A DNA stretch of 64,000 bases. It comes from Oerskovia merdavium. GTDB lineage: Bacteria > Actinomycetota > Actinomycetes > Actinomycetales > Cellulomonadaceae. The position numbers and the translations under genes are program-made. The notes under the pieces are model-generated. The model did not search any database. It worked only from the letters and a program-made list of their open reading frames with translations, and was not told the DNA's origin. Each line of letters begins with the position of its first letter. The first letter of the stretch is position 1. The DNA lies in the NCBI RefSeq assembly GCF_014836755.1, contig NZ_JACSQF010000015.1:52127-116126 (forward strand), in the 5' to 3' direction. Below are positions 51,902-60,946 of this stretch, one piece after another.

Positions 51902-52690
51902 CTAGGACTCCCCGGCCTCGCCCGCGTCGCGGCGCAGGATCCCGACCGCGAGCAGCGCCTGGCCCGCGAGGTAGGTGAGCATGACCCAGAACCCCGACGA
52001 CAGCGGCCCCGGGACCTCGAAGCCCGGGACGAACGCCCCGAGCGCGATGAGCGCGTCGGAGACCAGGAAGATCGCCCCGCCGATGCCCGCGACCCGGTGC
52101 ACGCCGGTCGACAGCACCGCCATGATCGTCAGGCACAGGCCGTAGAGCACCACCGGGACCAGCAGCGCGCCCGCGTGCGGGGCGCACAGGACCACGAGCG
52201 CCACGAGGGCGAGCGCGTAGGGCACGAGCAGGACCGGGCGGCGCAGCACGCTCGACCCGCGCGACGGCCAGAAGGCCGCGACGTACGCGAGCTGCGCGAG
52301 CAGGAAGAACCCGACCATGGTCAGGAACGAGGCGTCGCCGCTCGACAGGTCGGGCGCGGAGTCACCGAGCCAGGAGAACCCGAGCGCGACGAGCGTCCAC
52401 CGCACGAGCCGGGACCGCCCGCGCGACCCTGCGGCCGGTGCGGCGGCCGCGCCGCGGGGCGATCCCGTCGCGGTCCAGACGACGAGCGCCAGGAGCGGCA
52501 TGACGAACCACTGGGTCACGTTCGCGACCTGCTCCGCTCCGGCCAGGTGGGCGACCAGGTGCACCACGGAGAGCAGCAGGAAGGCACCGGCCGCGAGCGC
52601 CGCCAGGGGGCGGCGCCGCAGCACGGTCATGATCGGGACCGTCCGGTGCGAGGTGGGTGCGTGCGAGACGCGAGGAGTCGAGGAGACCAC
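51902..52690 (-). CDS. YhhN/TMEM86-type lysoplasmalogenase family protein
   Basis: This is a 262-residue membrane protein with about eight segments. The pairs of conserved acidic residues in FSWLGDSAPDL near residue 110 and IFLVSDALIALGAF near 210 are diagnostic for the YhhN/TMEM86 family, which hydrolyses the vinyl ether bond of lysoplasmalogens or, in bacteria, has an undefined lipid-related role. The GTG at 52690 has AAAGGGA 6 nt upstream; an internal ATG at 52630 is a less likely alternative. It is convergent with parC and shares its terminator, and lies downstream of the tandem-GNAT gene after 90 bp. Confidence 0.85.
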   Translation of the reverse strand: MVSSTPRVSHAPTSHRTVPIMTVLRRRPLAALAAGAFLLLSVVHLVAHLAGAEQVANVTQWFVMPLLALVVWTATGSPRGAAAAPAAGSRGRSRLVRWTLVALGFSWLGDSAPDLSSGDASFLTMVGFFLLAQLAYVAAFWPSRGSSVLRRPVLLVPYALALVALVVLCAPHAGALLVPVVLYGLCLTIMAVLSTGVHRVAGIGGAIFLVSDALIALGAFVPGFEVPGPLSSGFWVMLTYLAGQALLAVGILRRDAGEAGES

Positions 52691-52780
52691 GTCGTTCCCT
52701 TTCCAGGAAGGGCGACCCGGGTCACGGGCGCCCTGGCGCGCGGCACCGTTGCCGCGCTGACCTGGGGACACGGTAGGGCC

Positions 52781-53908
52781 TCAGAGCTCGATCGAGTACA
52801 TCCGGGAGCCGTCCTTCTTCTCGTAGCCGAGGCTCGCGTAGAGCCCGTGGGCGCCGGACGGGTTCTCGGTGTCGACGTCGAGCTCGGCGTACTCGACCCC
52901 GCCCGCCTGGTACGCGGCCATGCCCGCGCTGAGCAGCGCGAGCGCGATCCTGCGCCCGCGGTACTCCCGGCGCACCCCGAGGGTCTCGGTGTAGCCGCTC
53001 GAGTACCCCGCGACGGGCCAGTCCTGCTCGTACCGGCCGGACAGGAGGTAGCCGGCCACGACGGGACCGCCGGCCGTGATGAGGGCGGGAGCCGCGCCGT
53101 TGGGCGTCTCGCTCACCGACTCCGAACCGTCGACTGCACCGGGAGCAGGGGCGACGTCGTCGACGACGAGCACGCTCCACTCGGGGGCGAACATGCTGCG
53201 CCCGTGCACCCACGACTCGGGCGTCGCGGGCTCGCTGCCCCAGTGGTCGCGGAACGCGTCGTTGTGGGCCAGGCGCGTGGCCTCGTCGAGCTCGGGAGAC
53301 CATGGCACGACGCGCAGGCCGTCGCCCAGCGCGACCTCCGGGACGGGCAGCGACAGGTCGCGGCGCAGGGTCGAGTAGTAGCGGTTGGCCGTATAGCCCG
53401 CAGCCTCGAACAGACGGCACTCGGACGCGTCGTCGTCCTGGACGTAGCCCGCGATGCGCGCGGGCAGCTCCTTGCCCGAGGCTGCGAGGAGCTGCCGGGC
53501 CCGCCCCGTCGACCAGGCCAGGACCTGCCGACCGACACCGCGTCCCCGCCACCGCGGGTGGACCGCACCCTGGACGAACGCGCGGACGACGCTCGCGTCC
53601 CCGGGACGGGTGTCGACCGACGCGTAGGCGCGCGGCTCGCCGTCGGCGTCCAGGCCCACCAGGGTGTCGCGCGCGAGGTCGCGCCACTCCCCCTCGAACA
53701 TCTCCTCGGTCTCCTCGAGCGAGGTGCGGAACGGGTGCTGGTCGTGCTCCTCGACGGCCGCGGTCAGCCCGAACAGGGCCGGGGCGTCCTCGAGCGTCAG
53801 GGAGCGCCAGACGAGGCCGTCGACCTCGGGGAGCGGCAGGTGGGCCGGTGCGGCCACGCGCTCGGCGATCGGGGCCAACGTGGGCGGGGCGGGCGGTTCG
53901 GTGCTCAT
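52781..53908 (-). CDS. Tandem GNAT N-acetyltransferase, MshD-like
   Basis: This is a 375-residue protein with two GNAT domains. The first has the acetyl-CoA motif VHPRWRGRGVGRQVLAW near residue 120 and the second VRREYRGRRIALALLSAG near residue 318, each followed by a NPSGxxGLYxSLGY-type ending in the second (ENPSGAHGLYASLGYEKK). Double GNAT organisation is shared with mycothiol synthase MshD, but MshD is usually about 300 residues and its specific residues cannot be confirmed by eye. A Ser/Gly-rich linker with about 15 residues of low complexity lies inside the second domain. The ATG at 53908 is divergent from metH, with 91 bp between starts. Confidence 0.8.
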   Translation of the reverse strand: MSTEPPAPPTLAPIAERVAAPAHLPLPEVDGLVWRSLTLEDAPALFGLTAAVEEHDQHPFRTSLEETEEMFEGEWRDLARDTLVGLDADGEPRAYASVDTRPGDASVVRAFVQGAVHPRWRGRGVGRQVLAWSTGRARQLLAASGKELPARIAGYVQDDDASECRLFEAAGYTANRYYSTLRRDLSLPVPEVALGDGLRVVPWSPELDEATRLAHNDAFRDHWGSEPATPESWVHGRSMFAPEWSVLVVDDVAPAPGAVDGSESVSETPNGAAPALITAGGPVVAGYLLSGRYEQDWPVAGYSSGYTETLGVRREYRGRRIALALLSAGMAAYQAGGVEYAELDVDTENPSGAHGLYASLGYEKKDGSRMYSIEL

Positions 53909-53986
53909 GCGCACCACGCTAGGTCGCGAGGTGACGCGCAGCATCCTGTTTTCCGGACGCCCGGGTCCCCGCACGCGGCCCGGCGC

Positions 53987-54002
53987 TACAGTTCGCCTCA
54001 TG
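53987..54002 (+). promoter_or_regulatory. Leaderless -10 element of metH
   Basis: TACAGT at 53987-53992 lies 7 nt before the ATG of metH at 54000. The spacing places transcription initiation on the A of the start codon. There is no ribosome-binding sequence and no room for a cobalamin riboswitch. Confidence 0.6.
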
Positions 54003-57000
54003 CCCCACGACGTCGCCAACGCCCGATCCGCCGCCTTCGCCGAGGCTCTGCGCACCCGCGTGGTCGTCGCCGACGGCGCCATGGGGACCATGATCCAGGA
54101 GCAGGACCCGAGCCTCGAGGACTACCAGCAGCTCGAGGGCTGCAACGAGATCCTCAACGTCTCGCGCCCCGACATCATCGCCGCCGTCCACGACGCCTAC
54201 CTCGAGGTCGGCGTCGACTGCGTCGAGACCAACACGTTCGGCGCCAACTGGTCCAACCTGTCGGACTACGACATCGAGGACCGCATCCGCGAGCTCGCCG
54301 CGGCCGGGGCACGCATCGCGCGCGAGCGCGCGGACGCGTTCTCGACCCCCGAGCAGCCGCGCTGGGTGCTGGGCTCGATGGGCCCCGGGACCAAGCTGCC
54401 GAGCCTGGGGCACACGACGTACGCGAACCTGCGCGACACGTTCGCCGAGCAGGCCGCGGGCCTGCGCGAGGGCGGGGTCGACGCGATCCTCGTCGAGACG
54501 AGCCAGGACCTGCTCCAGGCCAAGGCCGCGGTCAACGGCTCGCGCGCCGCGATGGCCGCGGAGGGGCGGTCGGTGCCGGTCATCGTGCAGGTCACGGTCG
54601 AGACCACGGGCACCATGCTCATGGGCTCGGAGATCGGCGCGGCGCTGACCACGCTCCAGTCGCTCGGCGTGGACGCGATCGGCCTGAACTGCGCCACGGG
54701 ACCCGCCGAGATGAGCGAGCACCTGCGCCACCTGTCCAAGCACGCCGAGATCCCCGTGACGTGCATGCCCAACGCGGGCCTGCCCGTGCTGGGCAAGAAC
54801 GGCGCCTCCTACCCGCTCACGCCGAGCGAGCTCGCGGCGGCGCACGCCCAGTTCGTCACCGAGTTCGGTCTGGGCCTCGTGGGCGGGTGCTGCGGCACCA
54901 CGCCCGAGCACCTGCGCCAGGTCGTCGAGGCCGTCCGCGCCCGACCCGTGACCCCGCGAGACCCTGCCCGCGAGATCGGCGTCGCGAGCCTGTACTCGCA
55001 CGTCGACTTCGACCAGGACGCCTCGTTCCTCGCGATCGGCGAGCGGACCAACGCCAACGGGTCCAAGGCGTTCCGCGAGGCCATGCTCGCCGAGAGCTGG
55101 GACGAGTGCGTCGCGATCGCGCGCGCCCAGACGCGTGACGGCGCGCACCTGCTGGACGTGTGCATCGACTACGTGGGGCGCGACGGCGTCGCGGACGCCC
55201 GCGCGGTCGTCTCGCGGCTCGCGAGCGCCTCGACGCTGCCGCTCGTGATCGACTCGACCGAGCCGCCCGTGATCCAGGCGGGCCTCGAGCTCATCGGCGG
55301 GCGCGCAGTCGTGAACTCGGTGAACTTCGAGGACGGCGACGGCCCGACCTCGCGCTACGCGCGGATCATGCCGCTCGTCAAGGAGCACGGCGCCGCGGTC
55401 ATCGCGCTGACGATCGACGAGGACGGCCAGGCCCGCACGGCCGACGCGAAGGTGGCCATCGCGAGCCGCCTGATCGACGACCTCGTGGGCACCTGGGGCA
55501 TGCGCATCGAGGACATCGTCGTCGACACCCTGACGTTCCCCATCGCGACCGGGCAGGAGGAGACTCGCCGCGACGCGATCGAGACCATCGAGGCCATCCG
55601 CGCGCTCAAGGCCGCCTATCCGGGCGTGCACACCACGCTCGGCGTCTCCAACGTGTCGTTCGGGCTCAACCCCGCCGCGCGCGTCGTCCTCAACTCGGTG
55701 TTCCTGCACGAGGCCGTCGAGGCCGGGCTCGACTCCGCGATCGTGCACGCGGCCAAGATCCTGCCGCTCGCGAAGATCCCCGACGAGCAGCGCCAGGCCG
55801 CGCTCGACCTCGTGTGGGACCGTCGCGAGTTCGACGCCGAGGGGAACATGACGGTCGACCCCCTGGCCCGGCTGCTCGACCTGTTCGCCGGCGTCGACTC
55901 GGCGTCGCTCAAGGACGCCCGCGCGGCCGAGATGGCGGCCCTGCCGCTGGGCGAGCGCCTCGAGCGGCGCATCGTCGACGGCGAGCTCAAGGGGCTCGAC
56001 ACCGACCTGCAGGCTGCGCTCGACGAGGGCTGGAAGGCCCTCGACATCGTCAACGACCACCTGCTCGAGGGCATGAAGGTCGTGGGCGAGCTGTTCGGCA
56101 AGGGCGAGATGCAGCTCCCGTTCGTGCTGCAGTCGGCCGAGGCCATGAAGACCGCCGTGGCCTACCTCGAGCCGCACATGGAGAAGTCCGAGGACGCGAG
56201 CGGCCGGTCCAAGGGCACCATCGTGATCGGCACCGTGCGTGGCGACGTGCACGACATCGGCAAGAACCTGGTCGACATCATCCTGACCAACAACGGCTAC
56301 ACCGTGGTGAACATCGGCATCAAGCAGCCCATCGCCGCGATGATCGAGGCCGCCGAGGCCCACGACGCCGACGTGATCGGCATGAGCGGGCTGCTCGTGA
56401 AGTCGACCGTGGTCATGAAGGAGAACCTCGAGGAGCTCAACGCCCGCGGGTACGCGCAGCGCTGGCCCGTCCTGCTGGGCGGCGCGGCCCTGACGCGCAC
56501 GTACGTCGAGGACGACCTGGCCGACGTCTACCAGGGCGAGGTCCGCTACGCCCGCGACGCGTTCGAGGGCCTGCGACTCATGGAACCGCTCGTCCGCGTG
56601 GCGCGGGGAGAGGCGCGCGACGCCGTCGGGCTGCCTCCCCTCAAGAAGCGCCGGCACGCGACCGTGACCGTGACGCAGACGCCCGAGGAGGACCTGCCCG
56701 CCCGCTCGGACGTCGCGGCCGACAACCTGGTCCCCGACCCGCCCTTCTGGGGCACGCGCATCGTCAAGGGCATCCAGCTCGCCGACTACGCGGCGTTCCT
56801 CGACGAGCGCGCGACGTTCATGGGTCAGTGGGGGCTCAAGCCTGGGCGCTCGTCCGGTGCGGAAGGCGCCGCCGGGGCGTCGTACGAGGAGCTCGTCGAG
56901 ACCGAGGGGCGCCCGCGCCTCAACGCGTGGCTCGAGCAGATCCGCACCGACGGGATCGTCGACCCGTCGGTGATCTACGGGTACTTCCCGGTGTGGTCGG

Positions 57001-57578
57001 AGGGCAACGACGTGGTCGTCGGGCACCACGACGGGCCCGACGGCGGCTCGGGCGGTCCCGTGGGGACCGAGCGGCTGCGCTTCACGTTCCCCCGGCAACG
57101 GCGCGACCGTCACCTGTGCCTCGCGGACTTCGTCAAGCCCCGCTCGTGGGTCGAGGAGACCGGACGCTACGACGTCCTGCCCGTCCAGCTCGTGACCATG
57201 GGCGACACCGTCGACGTGCACACGGCCAAGCTCTTCGCAGCCAACAAGTACCGCGAGTACATGGAGCTGCATGGCCTGTCCGTGCAGCTCACCGAGGCGC
57301 TCGCCGAGATGTGGCACTCGCGCGTGCGCACCGAGCTCGGGTTCGCGGACGAGGAGCCCGACGACGTCCAAGGGATGTTCGACCTCAAGTACCGCGGGGC
57401 GAGGTTCTCGCTGGGATACCCCGCGTGCCCCGACATGGAGGACCGGCGCAAGGTCGTCGAGCTGCTGCGGCCCGAGCGAGCGGGTGTGGTGCTCTCGGAC
57501 GAGCTGCAGCTGCACCCGGAGCAGTCGACGGACGCGTTCGTGTTCCACCACGCAGAGGCGAAGTACTTCTCGGTGTAG
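54000..57578 (+). CDS. metH: Cobalamin-dependent methionine synthase
   Basis: This 1192-residue modular enzyme transfers the methyl group of methyltetrahydrofolate through cobalamin to homocysteine. The homocysteine-binding domain spans about residues 1-320 with zinc ligands Cys231 and Cys297-Cys298 (LNCATG, GGCCGTTPEH). The pterin-binding domain (FLAIGERTNANGSKAF onward) spans about 335-615. The cobalamin domain follows with the DxHxxG motif and axial His751 (RGDVHDIGKNLVD), and the SAM-binding activation domain covers about 905-1192 (ADFVKP, YPACPD). All key residues are present. The start appears leaderless. It is the last clearly core gene before the mixed-composition stretch. Confidence 0.97.
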   Translation: MPHDVANARSAAFAEALRTRVVVADGAMGTMIQEQDPSLEDYQQLEGCNEILNVSRPDIIAAVHDAYLEVGVDCVETNTFGANWSNLSDYDIEDRIRELAAAGARIARERADAFSTPEQPRWVLGSMGPGTKLPSLGHTTYANLRDTFAEQAAGLREGGVDAILVETSQDLLQAKAAVNGSRAAMAAEGRSVPVIVQVTVETTGTMLMGSEIGAALTTLQSLGVDAIGLNCATGPAEMSEHLRHLSKHAEIPVTCMPNAGLPVLGKNGASYPLTPSELAAAHAQFVTEFGLGLVGGCCGTTPEHLRQVVEAVRARPVTPRDPAREIGVASLYSHVDFDQDASFLAIGERTNANGSKAFREAMLAESWDECVAIARAQTRDGAHLLDVCIDYVGRDGVADARAVVSRLASASTLPLVIDSTEPPVIQAGLELIGGRAVVNSVNFEDGDGPTSRYARIMPLVKEHGAAVIALTIDEDGQARTADAKVAIASRLIDDLVGTWGMRIEDIVVDTLTFPIATGQEETRRDAIETIEAIRALKAAYPGVHTTLGVSNVSFGLNPAARVVLNSVFLHEAVEAGLDSAIVHAAKILPLAKIPDEQRQAALDLVWDRREFDAEGNMTVDPLARLLDLFAGVDSASLKDARAAEMAALPLGERLERRIVDGELKGLDTDLQAALDEGWKALDIVNDHLLEGMKVVGELFGKGEMQLPFVLQSAEAMKTAVAYLEPHMEKSEDASGRSKGTIVIGTVRGDVHDIGKNLVDIILTNNGYTVVNIGIKQPIAAMIEAAEAHDADVIGMSGLLVKSTVVMKENLEELNARGYAQRWPVLLGGAALTRTYVEDDLADVYQGEVRYARDAFEGLRLMEPLVRVARGEARDAVGLPPLKKRRHATVTVTQTPEEDLPARSDVAADNLVPDPPFWGTRIVKGIQLADYAAFLDERATFMGQWGLKPGRSSGAEGAAGASYEELVETEGRPRLNAWLEQIRTDGIVDPSVIYGYFPVWSEGNDVVVGHHDGPDGGSGGPVGTERLRFTFPRQRRDRHLCLADFVKPRSWVEETGRYDVLPVQLVTMGDTVDVHTAKLFAANKYREYMELHGLSVQLTEALAEMWHSRVRTELGFADEEPDDVQGMFDLKYRGARFSLGYPACPDMEDRRKVVELLRPERAGVVLSDELQLHPEQSTDAFVFHHAEAKYFSV

Positions 57579-57589
57579 GGTTGGCCGTA

Positions 57590-57865
57590 TAGCATAACCC
57601 CAGGTCAGAGCGGTTTTCGTACCTCCACGCAAGGTCATACGGGGCCACACCTGTGGCTACACTCGGGGCTGCGCCTTGGTTCGGTACGTCCTGGGGCTCG
57701 ACGTCGACGCCCACCTTCGCAGCCTGCTGCGCGGTGGCCGCCACCGCAGACTCGCGCTCGGCCGCGGCCTTCCCCTTGGTCTCGACGTCCGCAGCCTGGG
57801 TGAGCCACGCGGTCCGCTCGTCCTAGAGCGTGGCAATCTCTTCCTGGTAAGCGCTCGACGGACGA
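57590..57865 (-). pseudogene. Decayed coding remnant with in-frame TAG
   Basis: On the minus strand one frame reads SAYQEEIATL, then a TAG at 57823-57825, then DERTAWLTQAADVETKGKAA and continues through AATAQQAAKVGVDVEPQDVPNQ. The composition is that of a real, helical protein, and the TAG is one transition away from CAG (Gln). No start codon or homologous upstream part survives, and the downstream part runs on into the antisense of metH. This looks like the tail of a lost gene, possibly from a phage or other mobile element. The identity is unknown. Confidence 0.4.
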
Positions 57866-58093
57866 CTCGAACATTTCGCAACTGGCCACTGCACCGGCCA
57901 GCTCCGTGCCAGGTTTTCTCAGGTGCGAGCGGGATGGTGACGTGTCTCCTCGGGCGTACCGCCTCTCCACGCCCCGTGACCGGACCGAAGCTCCGAAGCT
58001 GATCAGACGGCGACGCTGGGCACCTTGCCGGGCCACACCGTGTCGGGCAACGCCCACGGGCTAGGTGGACAAGGTCCATCAGCGGACATGGAT

Positions 58094-58124
58094 CGGGTCC
58101 CGACCTGCGTGTGGTCGGGACCCG
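58094..58124. terminator. Hairpin downstream of the 109-residue hypothetical gene
   Basis: A 12-bp perfect stem (CGGGTCCCGACC with GGTCGGGACCCG) and a 7-nt loop lies 9 nt beyond the stop codon of the small minus-strand gene. Confidence 0.75.
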
Positions 58125-58132
58125 TCGTCGTT

Positions 58133-58462
58133 CTAGTCCTCGTCACTCTCCTCGTCATACAGGTCGACATCCGGGCCAGGAATGACCACCGGTGCAATTC
58201 CCGCGTCAGCGAGTGCGAGGTGAACCTTCGAGGAAAGGTCATGCTGAGCGTCAGTCCAGCCCTGTACGTACGCCAGTTGCGCCGCAGCGGCCACGGCTGA
58301 GCCCAGGCGGCTGTAGGTCCCGAAGGACTCGACCACTCCGTAGTTGCCAGTCTTCACACGAACAACCTCGATGTTGCCGTTCCCGGCCTTGCGCCCCGTC
58401 CAGTAGGTGCCATCGGAGGTGTAGTTGCGATACCCGTTGCTGTTGGTCTCTGCAGTTGTCAT
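58133..58462 (-). CDS. Unrecognised small hypothetical protein with acidic tail
   Basis: This is a 109-residue soluble protein if translation starts at MTTAETNSNG (58462); an upstream ATG at 58486 adds eight residues. The N-terminal half is aromatic and beta-rich (YRNYTSDGTYWTGRKAGNGNIEVVRV, NYGVVESFGTYSRLGSA), followed by a helix and an acidic C-terminus DLYDEESDED. I do not recognise the family. Codon use is less GC-biased than in the surrounding core genes (for example AAT, ACA, GTT codons), which suggests foreign origin. A well-formed hairpin directly downstream supports that it is a transcribed gene. Confidence 0.55.
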   Translation of the reverse strand: MTTAETNSNGYRNYTSDGTYWTGRKAGNGNIEVVRVKTGNYGVVESFGTYSRLGSAVAAAAQLAYVQGWTDAQHDLSSKVHLALADAGIAPVVIPGPDVDLYDEESDED

Positions 58463-58911
58463 GCGCCGAGCGTGGCGGTAGTCCACCTGAATGGACAGGC
58501 CCTGGGCGCAATTTCACCCAGACGCAGATGGAGGGCTCAGAACACCCCACACTCCCTGACGGCGTGGCGGAAACCCCGAGGCCAGCCACGGAGTCAGCAC
58601 AGCGAGCCTCCGACCCGTCGGGGACCACGTAGGAGGTGGGATGCCCCGAGGTTGGTCCCCCTGCTCCCGCAGTGGACTCTGCGCCGCGGTGTCGACCGTC
58701 GCTGACCACCTCCCAGCCGAGCGCGTCGACCTAGTAGCCATTGGAGTGGATCCCGACGCCCTAGGCCACGGGCGCGCCCGTGTCACGACCGCAAGGCAGC
58801 CCGCAGGCTGGGCCCGCCCGTTGGGCGTCCGAACCGGTCATCACACCACGACCGCGGACGAGCCCGGCAAGGACAGCGTCGCAGAAGGAGTCGGCACGGA
58901 TCCCCTGAGGC
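58463..58911. other. 449-bp gap with a possible coding fragment
   Basis: No confident gene is seen. A plus-strand frame opening at 58641 has coding-like composition for about 40 residues (AAVSTVADHLPAERVDLV, then VDPDALGHGRARV) but then runs into the antisense of the exonuclease gene and changes character, so it may be a remnant. No strong promoter or repeat was recognised. Confidence 0.35.
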
Positions 58912-59490
58912 TTACGCGACGCGCACATGGCTCCGTACCAGATCACGCCAGCTGGATCCTCGTCGACGGCAGAGTTCGACGAGAACCAGCGCGCACTGGC
59001 GCGCGTCCGCGCCCGCTTCATGGTGCGCGTGAGCAGGGATGCTCAACGCCGCTGAAACCTCGGGCAGCCGATACGAGGGCAGGTCCAGCGCCGACCTGGC
59101 GGCATCGCGTGTACACAGCCACGGCGAAGGCGACGCGCGGATCCCGTAGACCTCGCTCGCCCGCGCCATGACGGAGCGGTCGAAGGAGGCGTTGTGCGCA
59201 ACGAGCGCGTCCCCGCCGGCGAACTCCATCACCTTGGTGTAGACAACGTCCCAGGCAGGTGCGCCCACGACGTGGTGCGCCTGGATGCCGTGGACGCCGA
59301 CGTTGCGGTAGTTGAACGACTCGTGCCCGGGTGGCGGCTGGACCAAGGTCTCGAGCGCGTCCACCACGATCCCGTCCCGCACCTTCACCACACCCACGGC
59401 ACAGACCGAGGCTCTCTGTGGATTGGCAGTCTCGAAGTCGATCGCTGTGAATGACAGACCGGGCAATGCGGCAGGGGGCATGTCGGGCAT
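58912..59490 (-). CDS. DnaQ-like 3'-5' exonuclease (DEDDh)
   Basis: This is a 192-residue exonuclease-fold protein. The three Exo motifs are FTAIDFETAN near residues 14-23, ALVAHNASFDRSVM near 93-106 and AHHEAGADARQCA near 153-165, giving the DEDDh set of metal ligands. Members act as proofreading subunits or as stand-alone repair nucleases; without polymerase genes nearby a repair or RNA-processing role is equally possible. The ATG at 59490 gives the family N-terminus; the open frame continues upstream for over 1.5 kb but only as antisense of other genes. No strong ribosome site is visible. It is divergent from the duplicated-domain gene. Confidence 0.85.
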   Translation of the reverse strand: MPDMPPAALPGLSFTAIDFETANPQRASVCAVGVVKVRDGIVVDALETLVQPPPGHESFNYRNVGVHGIQAHHVVGAPAWDVVYTKVMEFAGGDALVAHNASFDRSVMARASEVYGIRASPSPWLCTRDAARSALDLPSYRLPEVSAALSIPAHAHHEAGADARQCALVLVELCRRRGSSWRDLVRSHVRVA

Positions 59491-59555
59491 AGTAGATGAA
59501 GATGCTCGGAACTCAGTCGGCGTCCACCACGGACAGAGACACACGTCAGCAGTAG

Positions 59556-59571
59556 TAACCTGCGGATCGTG
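59556..59571 (+). promoter_or_regulatory. Leaderless -10 element of the duplicated-domain gene
   Basis: TAACCT at 59556-59561 lies 7 nt before the GTG start at 59569. The spacing and the lack of a ribosome-binding site match the other leaderless starts in the window. Confidence 0.5.
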
Positions 59572-60120
59572 TCCAACCACCTCGGCTTCGGTGTCCCCTT
59601 GTCCCGCCGCAACATGACAGCACTCCGGAGCGCGCTCGAAGCACTCCAGCCCGGGGTGGACGTCGTAGCGCACTTCCGCTTCTCCGAACACGGTCAGTTC
59701 ACCGTCGCCGGTCCTGTTCGTACGGACCTGACCGACACCGTGCTCAAGGTCGGCTGGTTGGATCTGACGAACGGCAAGAAGGCAGAGCCAGTCTCGGAGC
59801 TGCAGGCCCTGACGACGCTTGTCGTGGAGGACGACGATCTGTCCGATCTCGCGACGACAGATTACGACGAGCTCCGATCCCTTGTCTCGAGCCTCGACGC
59901 AGGTGACCTCGTCACTGCCGACTTCGACTTCGAAGGCTGTGGCAGGTTCACGATCTCTGGCGGGGTCCGTCGGAACGAACGTGGCACACGATGGGTCCTC
60001 GCGGGCCACCATCTCACTCTTGGTGATTCCCCTGCGCCCCGGCTGCGTCGCCTGGTCATCGAGCGAAAGGCGACCGTGCTCGCCACTGTCGGCGCTGCGG
60101 ACGACCTGTTCGGCGGCTGA
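59569..60120 (+). CDS. Hypothetical protein with two copies of one domain
   Basis: This is a 183-residue soluble protein made of two related units. Unit one (about residues 19-88) reads LRSALEALQPGVDVVAHFRF, then GQFTVAGPVR and KVGWLDLTNG; unit two (about residues 104-172) reads LRSLVSSLDAGDLVTADFDF, then GRFTISGGVR and LAGHHLTLGD. The matching order of a helix, an F-x-F strand, a G-(Q/R)-FT-(V/I)-(A/S)-G turn and a further strand shows an internal duplication, each unit probably a small beta barrel. I do not recognise the family. It starts at GTG with a leaderless promoter pattern and stands alone, divergent from the exonuclease gene. Confidence 0.65.
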   Translation: MSNHLGFGVPLSRRNMTALRSALEALQPGVDVVAHFRFSEHGQFTVAGPVRTDLTDTVLKVGWLDLTNGKKAEPVSELQALTTLVVEDDDLSDLATTDYDELRSLVSSLDAGDLVTADFDFEGCGRFTISGGVRRNERGTRWVLAGHHLTLGDSPAPRLRRLVIERKATVLATVGAADDLFGG

Positions 60121-60276
60121 GTCCTCAACGCGGTCCAGCACTTTCTGTCCTCCCAGCGTCGACCTCGGAGCCGTCGAGTGACCTCTGGGCCGACTCTCGC
60201 ACCGAGACCCCGATGACTTCTCCCCCGTCGCCCGGTCTACCCCCATGACCCTGCCGCCGACCCACCGGAGCACATC

Positions 60277-60933
60277 ATGGGATCGATCGAGATCGAGCTG
60301 TTCACAACCCTGGACCTCGTCGGGCAGGCGCCCGGCGGGCCCGACGAGGACCCGATCGGGTTCCCGTTCGGCGGCTGGCAGGCTCCCCTGCTGGACGACG
60401 TCGCCGGTGAGCAGGTCGCTGCCGCGTACGAGGGCACCGACGCCCTCCTGCTCGGGCGCCGCACCTACGACATCTTCGCCGCGTTCTGGCCCCACCAGGA
60501 GGGTGGCCAGGACGACGACTTCGCGACGCTGTTCAACCGCATCCCCAAGTACGTCGCTTCGCGCGGCAAGCCCGACCTCTCCTGGGCCGGGTCCACGCAG
60601 CTCGGCCCCGACCTCGCCGCCGCGGTGCGTGAGGTCCGCGACCGGCACGAGCACGTCAAGGTCGTCGGCAGCCTCGGCCTGGTGCAAACGCTGCTGCGCG
60701 AGAAGCTGTTCGACCGCCTCGACCTCTGGGTCCACCCGATCGTCCTCGGCGTCGGGAAGCAGGTGTTCGACGGCGGCGCCGTCCCCACCAACCTGACTCT
60801 GCTCGAGCCGCCCGCCGCGAGCCCTGCAGGCACGGTCATGCTGCGTTACGGTCTTGCCGACGGCACGCCCGCGACGGGCGACATGGCCGCCGCCGACCGC
60901 GGCGTCACGGACGCTGCCGCCCAGAACCACTGA
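60277..60933 (+). CDS. Dihydrofolate reductase/RibD C-terminal family protein
   Basis: This is a 218-residue protein of the DHFR-like RibD-C family. The N-terminus IEIELFTTLDLVGQAPGGPDED, the block ALLLGRRTYDIFAAFWP near residue 57 and VKVVGSLGLVQTLLREKLFDRLDLWVHPIVLG near residue 125 are typical of the actinobacterial stand-alone members, which are reductases of unknown substrate. GGAG lies 7 nt before the ATG at 60277. The VOC-family gene follows after 13 bp, so they probably form an operon. The C-terminal 20 residues are an Ala/Asp-rich tail. Confidence 0.85.
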   Translation: MGSIEIELFTTLDLVGQAPGGPDEDPIGFPFGGWQAPLLDDVAGEQVAAAYEGTDALLLGRRTYDIFAAFWPHQEGGQDDDFATLFNRIPKYVASRGKPDLSWAGSTQLGPDLAAAVREVRDRHEHVKVVGSLGLVQTLLREKLFDRLDLWVHPIVLGVGKQVFDGGAVPTNLTLLEPPAASPAGTVMLRYGLADGTPATGDMAAADRGVTDAAAQNH

Positions 60934-60946
60934 GACGGGACGACGC

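Larger units (their letters stand above)
57579..58132. other. Noncoding gap with a decayed gene after metH
   Basis: No intact gene is seen in this 554-bp stretch. It holds a minus-strand gene remnant at about 57590-57865 and a 12-bp hairpin at 58094-58124, both listed separately. Just after metH, GGGTT and AACCC form only a weak stem, so no strong metH terminator is evident. No tRNA or attachment site was recognised. Confidence 0.6.

Noticed and set aside
53909-53999. Cobalamin riboswitch upstream of metH
   Set aside because: Only 91 bp separate metH from the divergent GNAT gene, and the promoter appears leaderless, leaving no room for the roughly 200-nt aptamer.
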